From assembly GCA_040220135.1 (NCBI GenBank), contig JAVJTT010000024.1, positions 62,001-126,000 on the forward strand: a DNA stretch of 64,000 nucleotides, given 5' to 3'. The translations under genes and the position numbers were made by a program. This document shows positions 6,958 through 16,105 of the stretch, in pieces. A model generated the notes under the pieces. The model was not told the DNA's origin, searched no databases, and was given only the letters and a program-made list of their open reading frames with translations. Origin of the DNA: CAJXMH01 sp040220135. Its GTDB lineage: Bacteria > Bacteroidota > Bacteroidia > Flavobacteriales_E > Vicingaceae. Positions within the stretch are counted from its first letter, which is position 1. Every line of letters starts with the position of its first letter.

Positions 6958-9210
6958 ATGCACATTAAAAGAATTCTAACCTCTCTCTTAGTTTTATTAA
7001 TTCTTACACCTTCGTCTACAAAAGCTTCGCATACTATTGGTGGGGAAATTTGGTGGGAATGTTTAGGTAATGGGGAATTTGTATTTCATGCCAAGATCTA
7101 TCGAGACTGTACAGGAATTCCTTTTAATTTTTCTCCTCTTGATTTAGAGATCTTTGGAAATTCACTTCCTCGTAATTCGGCTAACGCTATAATTTCAACG
7201 CTTTCTTTAAAACCTGATTCTACTTCATGGCTAGCAACGAATAAGGGAGATATTTCGCCCGATTGTCAGGATGTTGGTGGGGTCTTCATAAATTGTGAAA
7301 GAGGAGGTTATGGTGCTTATCAAGAACTCCCTTATCAGTCAGATCCCATTCATTTAAATGGTACCCCACCTGCTACAGGATGGAGGTTTAGTATTGAGCT
7401 ACCTTGCTGTAGACCAAACCTTATAAATTTAGCTTCTCAAGGCCAATCCATTTTGTCAGCTATTATGTATCCGAATGGAAATAATGATCCGGTTGACAAT
7501 TGCTACAACAGTTCACCCCGATTTGCCGAAAAGCCTAATTATTTCAGTTGTCGTAGAGAAATGAAATATGTCAACCATGCGGTGATTGATGCAGAAAATG
7601 ATAGTGTGGTTTATTCTTTTGCAAGAACTTACAATGTTCCTGCTGCGAATCCAACTCCTGTTCCCTACGTCAATGGATATAATTATGATAACCCAACACC
7701 TGATTCAACTATTTATCCTGCCAATATTCCTGCTTCTCTTGATTCTAGTAATGGGATTCTTAGCTACTTAATTCATTCTTGGAACAATGAATATTATGTG
7801 GTTGTTCGGGCTGATGAGTATAGAAATGGAACGAAGATTTCATCAATTTTCAGAGAGTATCCTGTTTTTTCAATTGGATGTCCAACGGATACTTTTTCGA
7901 GTGCAAATTCCTCATTAAATGGAGATGTTATTATTAATGGAAATTATAATTCCAAGTTTGATAACTCATCAAATGTGATAAGGGTAAAAACTGGTAGAAA
8001 TATAAAATTGAGCTTGAATGCTAGATTGGTAGATAGTTTAGGTAAGTATGGAATGTACAATTCTAGCTTGACAAACAGTTTTAAAATTTCATCTCCTCAA
8101 TTTAGCCGTAGCTTAAACGATTCTACCTTATGTCAAGAACCGCCTTGTGCAGTATTAGAAATGAACAATCCAACCATTTTTGATAGTTCTTTGCAGGCCT
8201 TTGTTGGAAGCAGTAACTCTAAATATCTGGGAACAATCAATTGGGAAACAAATTGTGCTCACCTGGATTCAATTGGAGGGAGTCAAGTCTATCAATTCAA
8301 CATCGAAACCACTACTACTTCTCAATTATGTGATACTTTGGTAACTGTTAGTGGAACCCATGCAATAAATGTAGAGGTCTCAAATGATAGTAGTAGTTCA
8401 CTAATTCCCGATTTAAAGTGTGTAAACATGGTTTCAACTGACGATGAAATGGTTCTAAGCTGGGATACAGCGGGAATTCCTAAAGATAGTTTTTCGCATT
8501 GGAGTGTCTTTAGTAGTAGGCCCAATGGCCAATTTGGTTTAGTGGATACCCTAGAGCAATATTACTTAGGTTCAACCATAAACCCACTAGCCGGACATCG
8601 CTTTAATGAAGTTGCCTTCAGTCGTTTAGATTCTACTTTCATGCCCGAAGTTTATCTTCGAGCGAATACTAGAAATTGCAATTTGATTATTCCCAATCCA
8701 CCAAGCGATACATTTTCAAGATACATTTCAATTCAGCAGGTTGATGATCGATTAGTGGTTCAAACCTCACCTGCTTTACCAGTTAGTTATACTTATACTT
8801 GGTTTTCATGCAATCCTAATACCGGAGCAGTCGATTCTAGTCATGGGATATCTTTTACTCCCAAAGATACAGGCTATTACAGTGTTGGCCTTGCTCTGGG
8901 AGAGCCGGATGGTTATTGCAGTGGGAGGTCGGAGTGCGTTTTGTATAGCCCGGTAGGCCTTAAAGAAAGAACATTAGAAAGTCGCTTGAAAGTATACCCA
9001 AATCCGACAAAGGGATTAATCAATTTAGACAACGCTAGCAATGAGATCTTGAGGCTCAAGGTTTATAACATTCAAGGGAAGCTACTGCAAGAGAAGAAAG
9101 TAAAGAAATCATCTAATCAAATAGAAATTGAGGGTGATGCCGGCTTATACTTTTTTACCTTAACAAACACAAGAGGGGAACAAGCTACCTATAAAGTGGT
9201 GAAGCAGTAA
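6958..9210 (+). CDS. T9SS-secreted surface protein, paralogue 3 (long form)
   Basis: A 750-residue exported protein with a signal peptide at about 1-23. The mature end S-H-T-I-G-G-E-I-W-W-E-C and the Y-R-D-C-T-G-I-P-F module follow paralogues 1 and 2. The shared N-terminal part continues to about residue 310, including the N-G-Y-N-Y-D-N-P-T-P-D block. The protein then diverges and carries roughly 180 extra residues before a T9SS sorting tail (Y-P-N-P-T-K-G, N-I-Q-G-K-L-L, ending K-V-V-K-Q). It is therefore an expanded and older paralogue of the same family. Surface display is inferred from the sorting domain. No ligand or activity can be assigned. Confidence 0.83.
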   Translation: MHIKRILTSLLVLLILTPSSTKASHTIGGEIWWECLGNGEFVFHAKIYRDCTGIPFNFSPLDLEIFGNSLPRNSANAIISTLSLKPDSTSWLATNKGDISPDCQDVGGVFINCERGGYGAYQELPYQSDPIHLNGTPPATGWRFSIELPCCRPNLINLASQGQSILSAIMYPNGNNDPVDNCYNSSPRFAEKPNYFSCRREMKYVNHAVIDAENDSVVYSFARTYNVPAANPTPVPYVNGYNYDNPTPDSTIYPANIPASLDSSNGILSYLIHSWNNEYYVVVRADEYRNGTKISSIFREYPVFSIGCPTDTFSSANSSLNGDVIINGNYNSKFDNSSNVIRVKTGRNIKLSLNARLVDSLGKYGMYNSSLTNSFKISSPQFSRSLNDSTLCQEPPCAVLEMNNPTIFDSSLQAFVGSSNSKYLGTINWETNCAHLDSIGGSQVYQFNIETTTTSQLCDTLVTVSGTHAINVEVSNDSSSSLIPDLKCVNMVSTDDEMVLSWDTAGIPKDSFSHWSVFSSRPNGQFGLVDTLEQYYLGSTINPLAGHRFNEVAFSRLDSTFMPEVYLRANTRNCNLIIPNPPSDTFSRYISIQQVDDRLVVQTSPALPVSYTYTWFSCNPNTGAVDSSHGISFTPKDTGYYSVGLALGEPDGYCSGRSECVLYSPVGLKERTLESRLKVYPNPTKGLINLDNASNEILRLKVYNIQGKLLQEKKVKKSSNQIEIEGDAGLYFFTLTNTRGEQATYKVVKQ

Positions 9211-9313
9211 AGCTTCCAGTATTTACAAAGAGGTAGCTGATTTCGATCGTATTAATTGTACCACAGGATAGCGATTGATTTTCATTATATTGCGGTCTCA
9301 AAACCAATTTGTT

Positions 9314-10915
9314 ATGAAAATTAGATTTTTCTTTCTCTTTGTATCGGCTACCTTGCTTCTTTCTCAAAATCTATCAGCAACCCACATCATGGGAGGAGAG
9401 ATCAGTTGGAATTGCGATAGTAGCGGTAATTATATTTTTGATGTTCACGTTTACAGAGATTGTAGTGGAGCCAATATCCCTCCTCGAGGAACCTTAGACG
9501 TACACAATTACCCTTCTGCCGGAATGGTCGTTTCTTTTACTTTAAGTCAACTTTCCGGAAAAGAATTTGCTCCCTATTGCAGAGGCGGCGGACCTTATTC
9601 TTGCTTAAATGGAGACGATGAAGCAATCTTTTATTATCACCTGCAAACAAATCCAGTTCAGCTAAATGGCGTTCCACCTTCATCTGGGTGGGTCTTGACT
9701 TATTCCGATAATGCACGGAATTTCAATGACAATTTGGTTGGTCAAGCCGGAATTACCTTACGAGCCAAGATGTTTGATTTTCCCGGACGAGATTCTACTT
9801 GTTTTGACGTATCACCGCGATTTGTTGCTCCTCCTGTTTCAGTGACCCTTTCAGGAGAGCCATTTGACTACAACCCACATGCCAATGATCCTAATTTAGA
9901 TTCCATCTCCTATGAATGGGCAAAACCCCTAAATGGAATTAATGGGCTTTTTGTGCAAGGAGTAAACCCATCTCCGGTGCCATTCCAGAATGGCTATAGC
10001 CATCTATCACCATTCCCCGGTCCGACACAAAATCCGCAAAATGTAGTGGCGAGTTTAAATCAAAATTCTGGTAGTATTAGTTTGGAAAACCATATAAGCG
10101 GAAAGTATGTAGCGGTTGTAAAAGCAACTTCTTTTAGTTGCGGGATTAGAACTGCAGAAATTTTTAGAGAGTATCAATTCAATTTTGTAAATCCTTCGGT
10201 TACCAACAATAGTCCCACTATGCAAGCTCCTTTTCTTGATGGTAGTGGAAGTTTTACAAGCTGGCAAGATACTGTAGTCGTTGGGTCTTTAGTTAGTTTT
10301 AATTTAAATGTAATTGATCTACCAGTAGGAACAGCAACGGATAGTGTTTACCTCTTTGCCCACGGATTGCAGTTTGGTGATAGTTTAACTAACCCTAATT
10401 TCGGTTGCTTAGCACCGCCTTGTGCTGCTTTGAATAAACAATTACCTAGCCGTAGTTTAATTGGTAATAATGTTACTTTTTCTTGGCAAACAGCTCCTTC
10501 TCATTTAATACAAGCTGATTCTTGTCAAAATTTATTGAACACTTATTCTTTCGTTTTTGTAGCAACAGATGATAAATGTCCAATCCCAAAACGAACTGAA
10601 AGAACAGTAAGCATTACTGTTATAGATAGCTCTATTGCCGGAGGTGGAACTAACACAAGACTTAACGACTTGTCTACTAAAAATGAAATTAGATTGTTCC
10701 CAAATCCTACAAAAGGGTTGCTTACGCTAGATTCACCAAATCGAAGAATTACTTCGATCGTGTTAAGAAATATTCAAGGGAAAGTATTGTCTAGAGAAGC
10801 GAATTTTTCCAATAATCCTATTCAATTGAATATTGAACAAAATGCAGGACTGTATCTACTTGAAATTATAGACGAAGACGGAAACAGAGCAATTCAAAAA
10901 GTGGTCAAGCAATAA
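9314..10915 (+). CDS. T9SS-secreted surface protein, paralogue 4
   Basis: A 533-residue exported protein. The ATG at 9314 is preferred over an in-frame upstream TTG because it directly opens a signal peptide (M-K-I-R-F-F-F, cleaved near S-A-T). The mature protein starts H-I-M-G-G-E-I-S-W-N-C and carries the Y-R-D-C module, but the body is the most divergent of the four. The tail is a T9SS type A sorting domain (F-P-N-P-T-K-G, N-I-Q-G-K-V-L, ending K-V-V-K-Q). The stop codon directly abuts the stop of the convergent Lrp-type gene with no intervening base, so no dedicated terminator separates them. Confidence 0.83.
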   Translation: MKIRFFFLFVSATLLLSQNLSATHIMGGEISWNCDSSGNYIFDVHVYRDCSGANIPPRGTLDVHNYPSAGMVVSFTLSQLSGKEFAPYCRGGGPYSCLNGDDEAIFYYHLQTNPVQLNGVPPSSGWVLTYSDNARNFNDNLVGQAGITLRAKMFDFPGRDSTCFDVSPRFVAPPVSVTLSGEPFDYNPHANDPNLDSISYEWAKPLNGINGLFVQGVNPSPVPFQNGYSHLSPFPGPTQNPQNVVASLNQNSGSISLENHISGKYVAVVKATSFSCGIRTAEIFREYQFNFVNPSVTNNSPTMQAPFLDGSGSFTSWQDTVVVGSLVSFNLNVIDLPVGTATDSVYLFAHGLQFGDSLTNPNFGCLAPPCAALNKQLPSRSLIGNNVTFSWQTAPSHLIQADSCQNLLNTYSFVFVATDDKCPIPKRTERTVSITVIDSSIAGGGTNTRLNDLSTKNEIRLFPNPTKGLLTLDSPNRRITSIVLRNIQGKVLSREANFSNNPIQLNIEQNAGLYLLEIIDEDGNRAIQKVVKQ

Positions 10916-11380
10916 TTAGCTAAGCTCAATCACATTAGTTTGCTTAGAAACAGATAGTGACAGAAAGGTTTCTACTTTGGCAATGTTGCTCATCTGGAAT
11001 AGGCTGTTCATCACAAATTCACGATATTTTTCCATATCGTTCAGTAATATCTTTAGAATAAAATCTGAGTCGCCGGTAACGTAATGGCATTCTAGTACCT
11101 GAGGAATTTGTACGATTTGTTCAGTAAACTCGTCCACTAATTCCTTGGAATGATCTTTCAATGAAATATGCGCAAAGGCATAAAGTTTCTTACCCAATTT
11201 ATCAGGGTTTAAAACAGCCGCATAATGGTCGATAATCCCGGCTTTCTCTAATTTTTTGATTCGTTCAAAAATGGGGGTGGTCGACATTTCTAGTTTAGCT
11301 GCTAACTCCTTGATGGTCATGCGGCCATCGAATTGTAACAGACTTAGCAGTTTGGCATCGGTATCGTCAATTTTTTTCAT
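10916..11380 (-). CDS. Lrp/AsnC-family transcriptional regulator
   Basis: A 154-residue protein with an N-terminal winged HTH (K-E-L-A-A-K-L-E-M-S-T-T-P-I-F-E-R-I-K-K-L at about 25-45) and a C-terminal RAM ligand-binding domain (V-L-E-C-H-Y-V-T-G-D-S-D-F at about 95-107), the full domain set of the feast/famine family. It is divergent from the branched-chain dehydrogenase E2 gene. In Pseudomonas the Lrp-type activator BkdR is divergent from the bkd operon in the same way, so regulation of E2/E1 by branched-chain amino acids is a reasonable inference. Autoregulation is common in the family. Confidence 0.9.
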   Translation of the reverse strand: MKKIDDTDAKLLSLLQFDGRMTIKELAAKLEMSTTPIFERIKKLEKAGIIDHYAAVLNPDKLGKKLYAFAHISLKDHSKELVDEFTEQIVQIPQVLECHYVTGDSDFILKILLNDMEKYREFVMNSLFQMSNIAKVETFLSLSVSKQTNVIELS

Positions 11381-11547
11381 CCGTTTTAGAATATTATTCG
11401 CTTCATCATGCTTTGTAAAGAATGAATTACTATTTAAGTTCGTATTAATAGTGTAAAAATAGAAATATATTCTACAATAAGCTTAATTGCTAGATAAAAG
11501 TAATATGCTTGTTTATTTTTGAATGGTATTATTCTAAATTATACACT

Positions 11548-12855
11548 ATGGCTACCATTGAAGTAAAACTGCCCAAAATGGGCGAGAGTATTAAAGAGGC
11601 AACGGTACTAAATTGGTTGAAAAAGAGCGGGGAATCAGTAGAGAAAGACGAACCGATTCTAGAAGTAGCAACCGATAAAGTTGACTCAGAAGTAGCAGCT
11701 CCGGAAAGTGGTGTCTTGAAAGAATTGAAGTATCAAGAAAATGATGTGGTAGCGATTGGGGAAGTAATTGCCACAATTGATACCGAAGCGGAGGGGACTA
11801 ATGATTCATCGGCAGATAAGCAGGAAGCCCAAGTAGAGGAAGAGACAACTAACGCTCAATCAGAAACTAAAACCGAAAGTAATGCTTCTAGTGCCCATGG
11901 CAGCAGCATCAATCGACACGATGAACAAGGAAGATTTTTCTCGCCCTTAGTCCGCAGCATGGCAGAAAAAGAAGGAGTGAGCATGGAAGAGCTCAGCCAA
12001 ATAAAAGGCAGTGGCTCAAACGGCAGAGTACTCAAGAAAGACTTACAAGCTTATTTGAAATCTCCTAAGCCAAAAGCACAGCCAACGAAAATGGCATCTT
12101 CACAAGCACCCAATCAAGAGGCCGCAGCCGGCGTTTATGAAGGACGCTACGAAGTGCTTGAAATGGACCGCATGCGCGGCATGATCTCCGATCACATGGT
12201 GTATTCAAAACAAACCTCTCCTCACGTTACGGCTTATGTGGAAGTAGATGTGACCAAAATTGTTAATTGGAGAAATAAAGTAAAAGAGCAGTTTCAACAG
12301 AAACACGGAGAAAAAATCACTTTTACACCCATTTTTGTAGAAACAGTAGTAAAGGCCATTCAAGAGTTTCCGATGATTAATGTATCTGTAGATGGTAAAA
12401 AGATCATTGCCAAAAAAGACATTAACATTGGTTTAGCAGCTGCATTGCCTACAGGAAATCTTATTGTTCCGGTGATCAAAGAAGCGGATAAAAAGAACTT
12501 ATTGGGCTTAACCTCTTCAGTTAATGACTTAGTCGAGAAAGCCCGAACCAACAAGCTAGCTGGCGATGAGATTAAAGGCTCAACCTTTACCATTAGTAAT
12601 GTGGGAACTTTTAGAAACGTAATGGGAACGCCTATTATCAATCAGCCGGAAGCGGCCATTTTAGCTACCGGAGCCATTCGCAAAAAACCTGCAGTAGTGG
12701 AAACTGACCATGGCGACATGATTGCCATTCGACAGATGATGTATTTGTCATTGTCCTTTGACCATAGAGTAGTAGACGGCAATTTAGGTGGTTCTTTCTT
12801 AGCGAGAATTATGGATCATTTGGAAGCTTTTGATGAGAATCGGGCAGTAGGATAA
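11548..12855 (+). CDS. Dihydrolipoamide acyltransferase, E2 of branched-chain 2-oxoacid dehydrogenase
   Basis: A 435-residue protein. The ATG at 11548 is chosen over an upstream TTG because it begins the lipoyl domain directly (M-A-T-I-E-V-K-L-P-K-M-G-E-S). The lipoyl-lysine is Lys44 in A-T-D-K-V. An acidic Ala/Ser/Thr-rich linker follows, then a peripheral subunit-binding domain (about 125-165, S-P-L-V-R-S-M-A), and a C-terminal catalytic domain with His406 and Asp410 in D-H-R-V-V-D-G. One lipoyl domain and pairing with the E1 fusion downstream suggest branched-chain 2-oxoacid dehydrogenase, although 2-oxoglutarate or pyruvate specificity cannot be excluded. No E3 gene is in the window. Confidence 0.88.
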   Translation: MATIEVKLPKMGESIKEATVLNWLKKSGESVEKDEPILEVATDKVDSEVAAPESGVLKELKYQENDVVAIGEVIATIDTEAEGTNDSSADKQEAQVEEETTNAQSETKTESNASSAHGSSINRHDEQGRFFSPLVRSMAEKEGVSMEELSQIKGSGSNGRVLKKDLQAYLKSPKPKAQPTKMASSQAPNQEAAAGVYEGRYEVLEMDRMRGMISDHMVYSKQTSPHVTAYVEVDVTKIVNWRNKVKEQFQQKHGEKITFTPIFVETVVKAIQEFPMINVSVDGKKIIAKKDINIGLAAALPTGNLIVPVIKEADKKNLLGLTSSVNDLVEKARTNKLAGDEIKGSTFTISNVGTFRNVMGTPIINQPEAAILATGAIRKKPAVVETDHGDMIAIRQMMYLSLSFDHRVVDGNLGGSFLARIMDHLEAFDENRAVG

Positions 12856-12934
12856 AAGACGAAGGATAAAGGATTAAAGATAATAGAGGAAGGATAAAGG
12901 ACAAAGGACTAAAGATAAAAGAGTGTATATGAGT
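12851..12934. repeat. AAAGGATAAAGGA-type degenerate repeats, left of second S23 gene
   Basis: A purine-rich run of related 7-13 bp units (GAAGGATAAAGGATTAAAGA and similar) starts at the E2 stop and ends at the S23 start. The segment 12868-12881 matches the inverse of 13384-13397 at 13 of 14 positions. Confidence 0.75.
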
Positions 12935-13288
12935 GCTTTTCAACAGTTTGAGGATCTGAGAGTATGGCAGTCTGCTAGAGAGTTATACAATCTATCTTCA
13001 AAGCATTTTAAAGATTCAAAACAATATTTCTTTCGAGATCAAATCTTGAGAGCTGCCTTGTCTGTATCTAACAATATTGCTGAAGGCTTTGAAAGAAAAA
13101 GTAATAAAGAGTGGGTCTACTTTTTATATGTAGCTAAGGGTTCTTGCGGAGAAGTGAGATCAATGTTGCATTTGGCAGTAGATCAGAAAATGATAAATGA
13201 ATCAGAAAAAAATGAAATTCAGGAATTGGCAATGAGCGTTTCAAAAATGATAGGATCGCTAATTACTACTTCTATAAAGAATGGATAA
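12929..13288 (+). CDS. Four-helix-bundle protein (S23 / 23S rRNA intervening-sequence family)
   Basis: A 119-residue protein starting at the ATG at 12929, with an alternative GTG two codons upstream. The family pattern is clear: F-E-D-L-x-V-W-Q-x-A-R near the N-terminus, R-A-A-L-S-V-S-N-N-I-A-E-G-F-E-R in helix 2, and a Y-V-A-K-G-S-x-G-E-V-R-S helix 3. It belongs to a different subgroup from the protein at 2148-2510 (N-N-I-A-E-G-F versus A-N-V-E-E-A). It separates E2 from E1 of one enzyme complex and is enclosed by its own set of degenerate repeats, so it looks like an inserted unit. Molecular role unknown. Confidence 0.9.
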   Translation: MSAFQQFEDLRVWQSARELYNLSSKHFKDSKQYFFRDQILRAALSVSNNIAEGFERKSNKEWVYFLYVAKGSCGEVRSMLHLAVDQKMINESEKNEIQELAMSVSKMIGSLITTSIKNG

Positions 13289-13403
13289 AAAATATGGATA
13301 AAAGATGAAGGAATAAGGATCAAAGACCAAAGATGAAAGTTTTTTATTTGCATAAACCAGATTGTAGAATCACTTGATCCTTCATCCTTAATCCTTTTTC
13401 ATC
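13282..13403. repeat. AAAGGAT-type repeats, right of second S23 gene (direct then inverted)
   Basis: Direct units similar to the left side occupy 13282-13340 (GGATAAAAGATGAAGGAATA and similar). At 13376-13403 the same motif appears inverted (GATCCTTCATCCTTAATCC...), just before the E1 start. The S23 gene is thus enclosed by an imperfect inverted-repeat arrangement analogous to the one around the first S23 gene, but with unrelated repeat sequence. Confidence 0.7.
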
Positions 13404-13421
13404 AAATTTATTTGATAGAAT

Positions 13422-15473
13422 ATGAAGAAAATAAACAAAACCACACTTAAGCAAGCCTTTACCTTAATGGCAACCGCCAAAACCATGACGGAGGTGTATG
13501 AAGAGAACTTTAAAGTAGTTTCCAAATACGTGCATGCTACTTCTCGTGGACATGAAGCGATTCAATTGGCCACGGCCATGCAATTGAAGCCTTACGATTA
13601 TGCTTATCCGTATTATCGGGATGATTCCATTTTGTTGGGTATTGGCATGAAGCCTTATGATTTGATGTTACAGTTAATGGCTAAGAAAGACGACCCCTTT
13701 TCAGGCGGTCGTACCTATTATTCGCACCCATCCTTAAATGATGCCGACAAGCCAAAAATACCACACCAATCCTCTGCGACGGGTATGCAGGCCATTCCAG
13801 CCACCGGCGCAGCCATGGGCATGCAATACAAAGAGTTGCTGAAAATTGAAAAGAAAGACAAACCCATCACCGTTTGCTCCTTGGGAGATGCTTCCGTTAC
13901 CGAAGGAGAAGTGGCTGAGGCCTTCCAAATGGCGGCTTTAAAGCAATTGCCCATTTTGTATTTGATTCAAGATAATGAATGGGATATTTCGGCCAATGCC
14001 AAAGAAACCAGAGCTCAAGATGCCTACCAATACATTCAAGGTTTTCATGGCATTGAGGCGGTGAGCATTGACGGTAGTGACTTTCAAGAATCCTATCAAG
14101 CAGTAGAAAAAGCCATCAGAACTATCCGAAAAGAACGCAGACCTTATTTGATCCATGCTAAAGTGCCGCTCTTGAACCACCACACTTCAGGAGTTAGAAT
14201 GGAATGGTACCGCGATGATCTAGATGAGCAGAAATTGAGAGATCCATTTCCGAAGATGATCAAGTTGATGAAGGATCATGGTTTTAAGGATGCAGAGTTA
14301 AAGAAGATAGAAAAACAAGTCCGCAAGCAAGTGGAAGAGGACTATGAGAAAGCTTTAGCAGCTGAAGACCCAACTCCGGAAGACTTATACACTCACGATT
14401 ATGCTCCGACTGAAATTACCGAAGAAATAGGGGATAGAAGTCCCAAAGATGGAGAAGCGGTCGTAATGGTCGACTGTGCTTTGCATGCGGTGGAGGAGTT
14501 AATGAAAAACAACGATAAATGTTTGCTTTATGGTCAAGATGTTGGAGGTCGCTTAGGTGGAGTTTTCCGCGAGGCCGCAACTTTGGCGCAAAAGTTTGGT
14601 GACGAAAGAGTGTTTAATACTCCGATTCAGGAAGCTTTTATTGTTGGTTCTACGGTAGGAATGGCAGCAGTTGGTTTAAAGCCAATTGTTGAAGTGCAAT
14701 TTGCGGATTACATTTTCCCCGGCATGAATCAACTTTTTACCGAATTGAGTCGTGCTCATTATTTAACTAATGGGAAGTATTCAGCTGACATGATCTTAAG
14801 AGTTCCCATTGGAGCTTACGGAAGTGGTGGACCTTACCATTCCTCTTCGGTAGAGACCATGATCGCCAACATTAAAGGCATTAAAGTGGCTTATCCAAGT
14901 AGTGGAGCGGACTTAAAGGGAATTTTGAAAGCGGCTTATCACGATCCTAATCCTGTGGTAATTTTTGAACACAAAGGTTTGTATTGGTCGAAAGTCCCCG
15001 GAACTATGGCAGCCAAAACCATTGAGCCGGCAGAGGATTACATCTTACCCTTAGGAAAAGCTAGGGTAGTGCAAGAATCTGCTCAAGTTTGTGTAGACGA
15101 AGGACAAGCTTTAACCGTAATCACTTACGGTATGGGCGTTCATTGGGCTTTAAATGCTTCAAAAGATTTTGGAGAGAAAGTAGAGATTGTTGACTTAAGA
15201 ACCTTGAATCCATTAGATAAAGAGACCATTTTTAAATCGGTTCGAAAGAATAACCGCTGTTTAGTCTTGACCGAGGATTGTTTGGAAAACTCATTTGCCA
15301 GAAACATCGCTGGTCTAATTCAGGAAGAATGTTTTACATCGCTAGATGCCCCGGTAAAAGTAATGGGATCGGAAAGTATGCCAGCAATCCCTTTGAATTC
15401 AGTGTTAGAACAGACTATGATACCCAATGCGGAGAAAGTGGCGGCTAAGATTCAGGAATTGCTAGATTTCTAG
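13422..15473 (+). CDS. 2-oxoacid dehydrogenase E1, fused alpha and beta subunits
   Basis: A 683-residue fusion. Residues 1-330 form the alpha part with the thiamine diphosphate motif G-D-A-S (155-158) ending at Asn185 in Q-D-N. About 350-683 form the beta part (Y-G-Q-D-V-G-G at about 369-375, F-A-D-Y-I-F-P, and the C-terminal transketolase-like domain). Alpha-beta fused E1 of the 2-oxoisovalerate type is frequent in Bacteroidota. With the E2 gene upstream it should decarboxylate branched-chain 2-oxoacids from Leu, Ile and Val. The reading frame starts about 20 bp after an inverted repeat unit, and a good hairpin terminator follows at 15502. Confidence 0.88.
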   Translation: MKKINKTTLKQAFTLMATAKTMTEVYEENFKVVSKYVHATSRGHEAIQLATAMQLKPYDYAYPYYRDDSILLGIGMKPYDLMLQLMAKKDDPFSGGRTYYSHPSLNDADKPKIPHQSSATGMQAIPATGAAMGMQYKELLKIEKKDKPITVCSLGDASVTEGEVAEAFQMAALKQLPILYLIQDNEWDISANAKETRAQDAYQYIQGFHGIEAVSIDGSDFQESYQAVEKAIRTIRKERRPYLIHAKVPLLNHHTSGVRMEWYRDDLDEQKLRDPFPKMIKLMKDHGFKDAELKKIEKQVRKQVEEDYEKALAAEDPTPEDLYTHDYAPTEITEEIGDRSPKDGEAVVMVDCALHAVEELMKNNDKCLLYGQDVGGRLGGVFREAATLAQKFGDERVFNTPIQEAFIVGSTVGMAAVGLKPIVEVQFADYIFPGMNQLFTELSRAHYLTNGKYSADMILRVPIGAYGSGGPYHSSSVETMIANIKGIKVAYPSSGADLKGILKAAYHDPNPVVIFEHKGLYWSKVPGTMAAKTIEPAEDYILPLGKARVVQESAQVCVDEGQALTVITYGMGVHWALNASKDFGEKVEIVDLRTLNPLDKETIFKSVRKNNRCLVLTEDCLENSFARNIAGLIQEECFTSLDAPVKVMGSESMPAIPLNSVLEQTMIPNAEKVAAKIQELLDF

Positions 15474-15501
15474 GTATAACTTAGTCATAGAGAATATATT
15501 G

Positions 15502-15534
15502 ATCCCGCTGAAGTAAATTCGGTGGGATTTATTT
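15502..15534 (+). terminator. Rho-independent-like terminator after E1
   Basis: Arms ATCCCGCTGAA (15502-15512) and TTCGGTGGGAT (15518-15528) pair at 10 of 11 positions around a 5-bp loop, followed by TTATTTGTATT. Confidence 0.7.
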
Positions 15535-15543
15535 GTATTAATA

Positions 15544-15576
15544 TTTGGACAATATGTAAAATAAACTTTACATTTG
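15544..15576 (+). promoter_or_regulatory. Promoter with overlapping palindromic operator
   Basis: TTTG at 15544-15547, a 21-bp spacer and TACATTTG at 15569-15576 match the Bacteroidota promoter consensus. A TGTAAA-N6-TTTACA palindrome (15555-15572) overlaps the spacer and the -7 box. It is a good candidate for the autoregulatory site of the XRE-type regulator encoded at the end of this two-gene operon. Confidence 0.6.
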
Positions 15577-15592
15577 GTAAAAAATATACGTC

Positions 15593-16105
15593 ATGAATAA
15601 ATTGAAATTATTACCCCGTTGGTGCCGATTCTTAGGTTTGGCCCTTGTTATTCCATGCATTGGAATGTTTGTTATTGACCCGGAGATTGTTTTCGGAGAA
15701 AGTACTTGGAGCATTTTTGGTGGAGACCCTTCCGGAAGGTTTGTGGTTGAAGTCTTCTCGCTCTTTGATTCTTCTGCTAACGATCCTAATTTATCTTGGT
15801 ATGCTTGGGTTAAGAATGATCTGAGCAATGAGCTTATGCTAACCGCCATGCTTTTTGGGACCTACTGTATTGCCTTTGCCAAAATAAAAGAAGAGGATGA
15901 ATATAGTAATCAGCTGCGGTTGGAGGCCATGAGTCAGGCACTTGTATACAACGGCATAATTTTACTGATCTTTAATTGGTTGATCTACGATGGTTTATTT
16001 CTTTATGTCATGATCTCACAATTATTCAGTTTTTTATTGCTGTTCAGTTTCATATTTGCTATGAAAATTCGCAACCAACGCAAACTTGTGACCTATGAAG
16101 AATAG
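15593..16105 (+). CDS. Membrane protein paired with XRE regulator
   Basis: A 170-residue protein with about four hydrophobic segments (roughly 12-32, 80-97, 115-130, 132-155) and a soluble loop of about 45 residues after the first. No catalytic motif is visible. It overlaps the following XRE-type gene by 11 bp, a layout typical of small regulator plus membrane-protein pairs in which the regulator controls the operon. Function not recognised. Confidence 0.7.
   Translation: MNKLKLLPRWCRFLGLALVIPCIGMFVIDPEIVFGESTWSIFGGDPSGRFVVEVFSLFDSSANDPNLSWYAWVKNDLSNELMLTAMLFGTYCIAFAKIKEEDEYSNQLRLEAMSQALVYNGIILLIFNWLIYDGLFLYVMISQLFSFLLLFSFIFAMKIRNQRKLVTYEE

Noticed and set aside
12851..13403. Purine-rich repeats read as a possible CRISPR array
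   Set aside because: Units are only 7-13 bp, degenerate, unevenly spaced and interrupted by a gene. No cas gene is present in the window.
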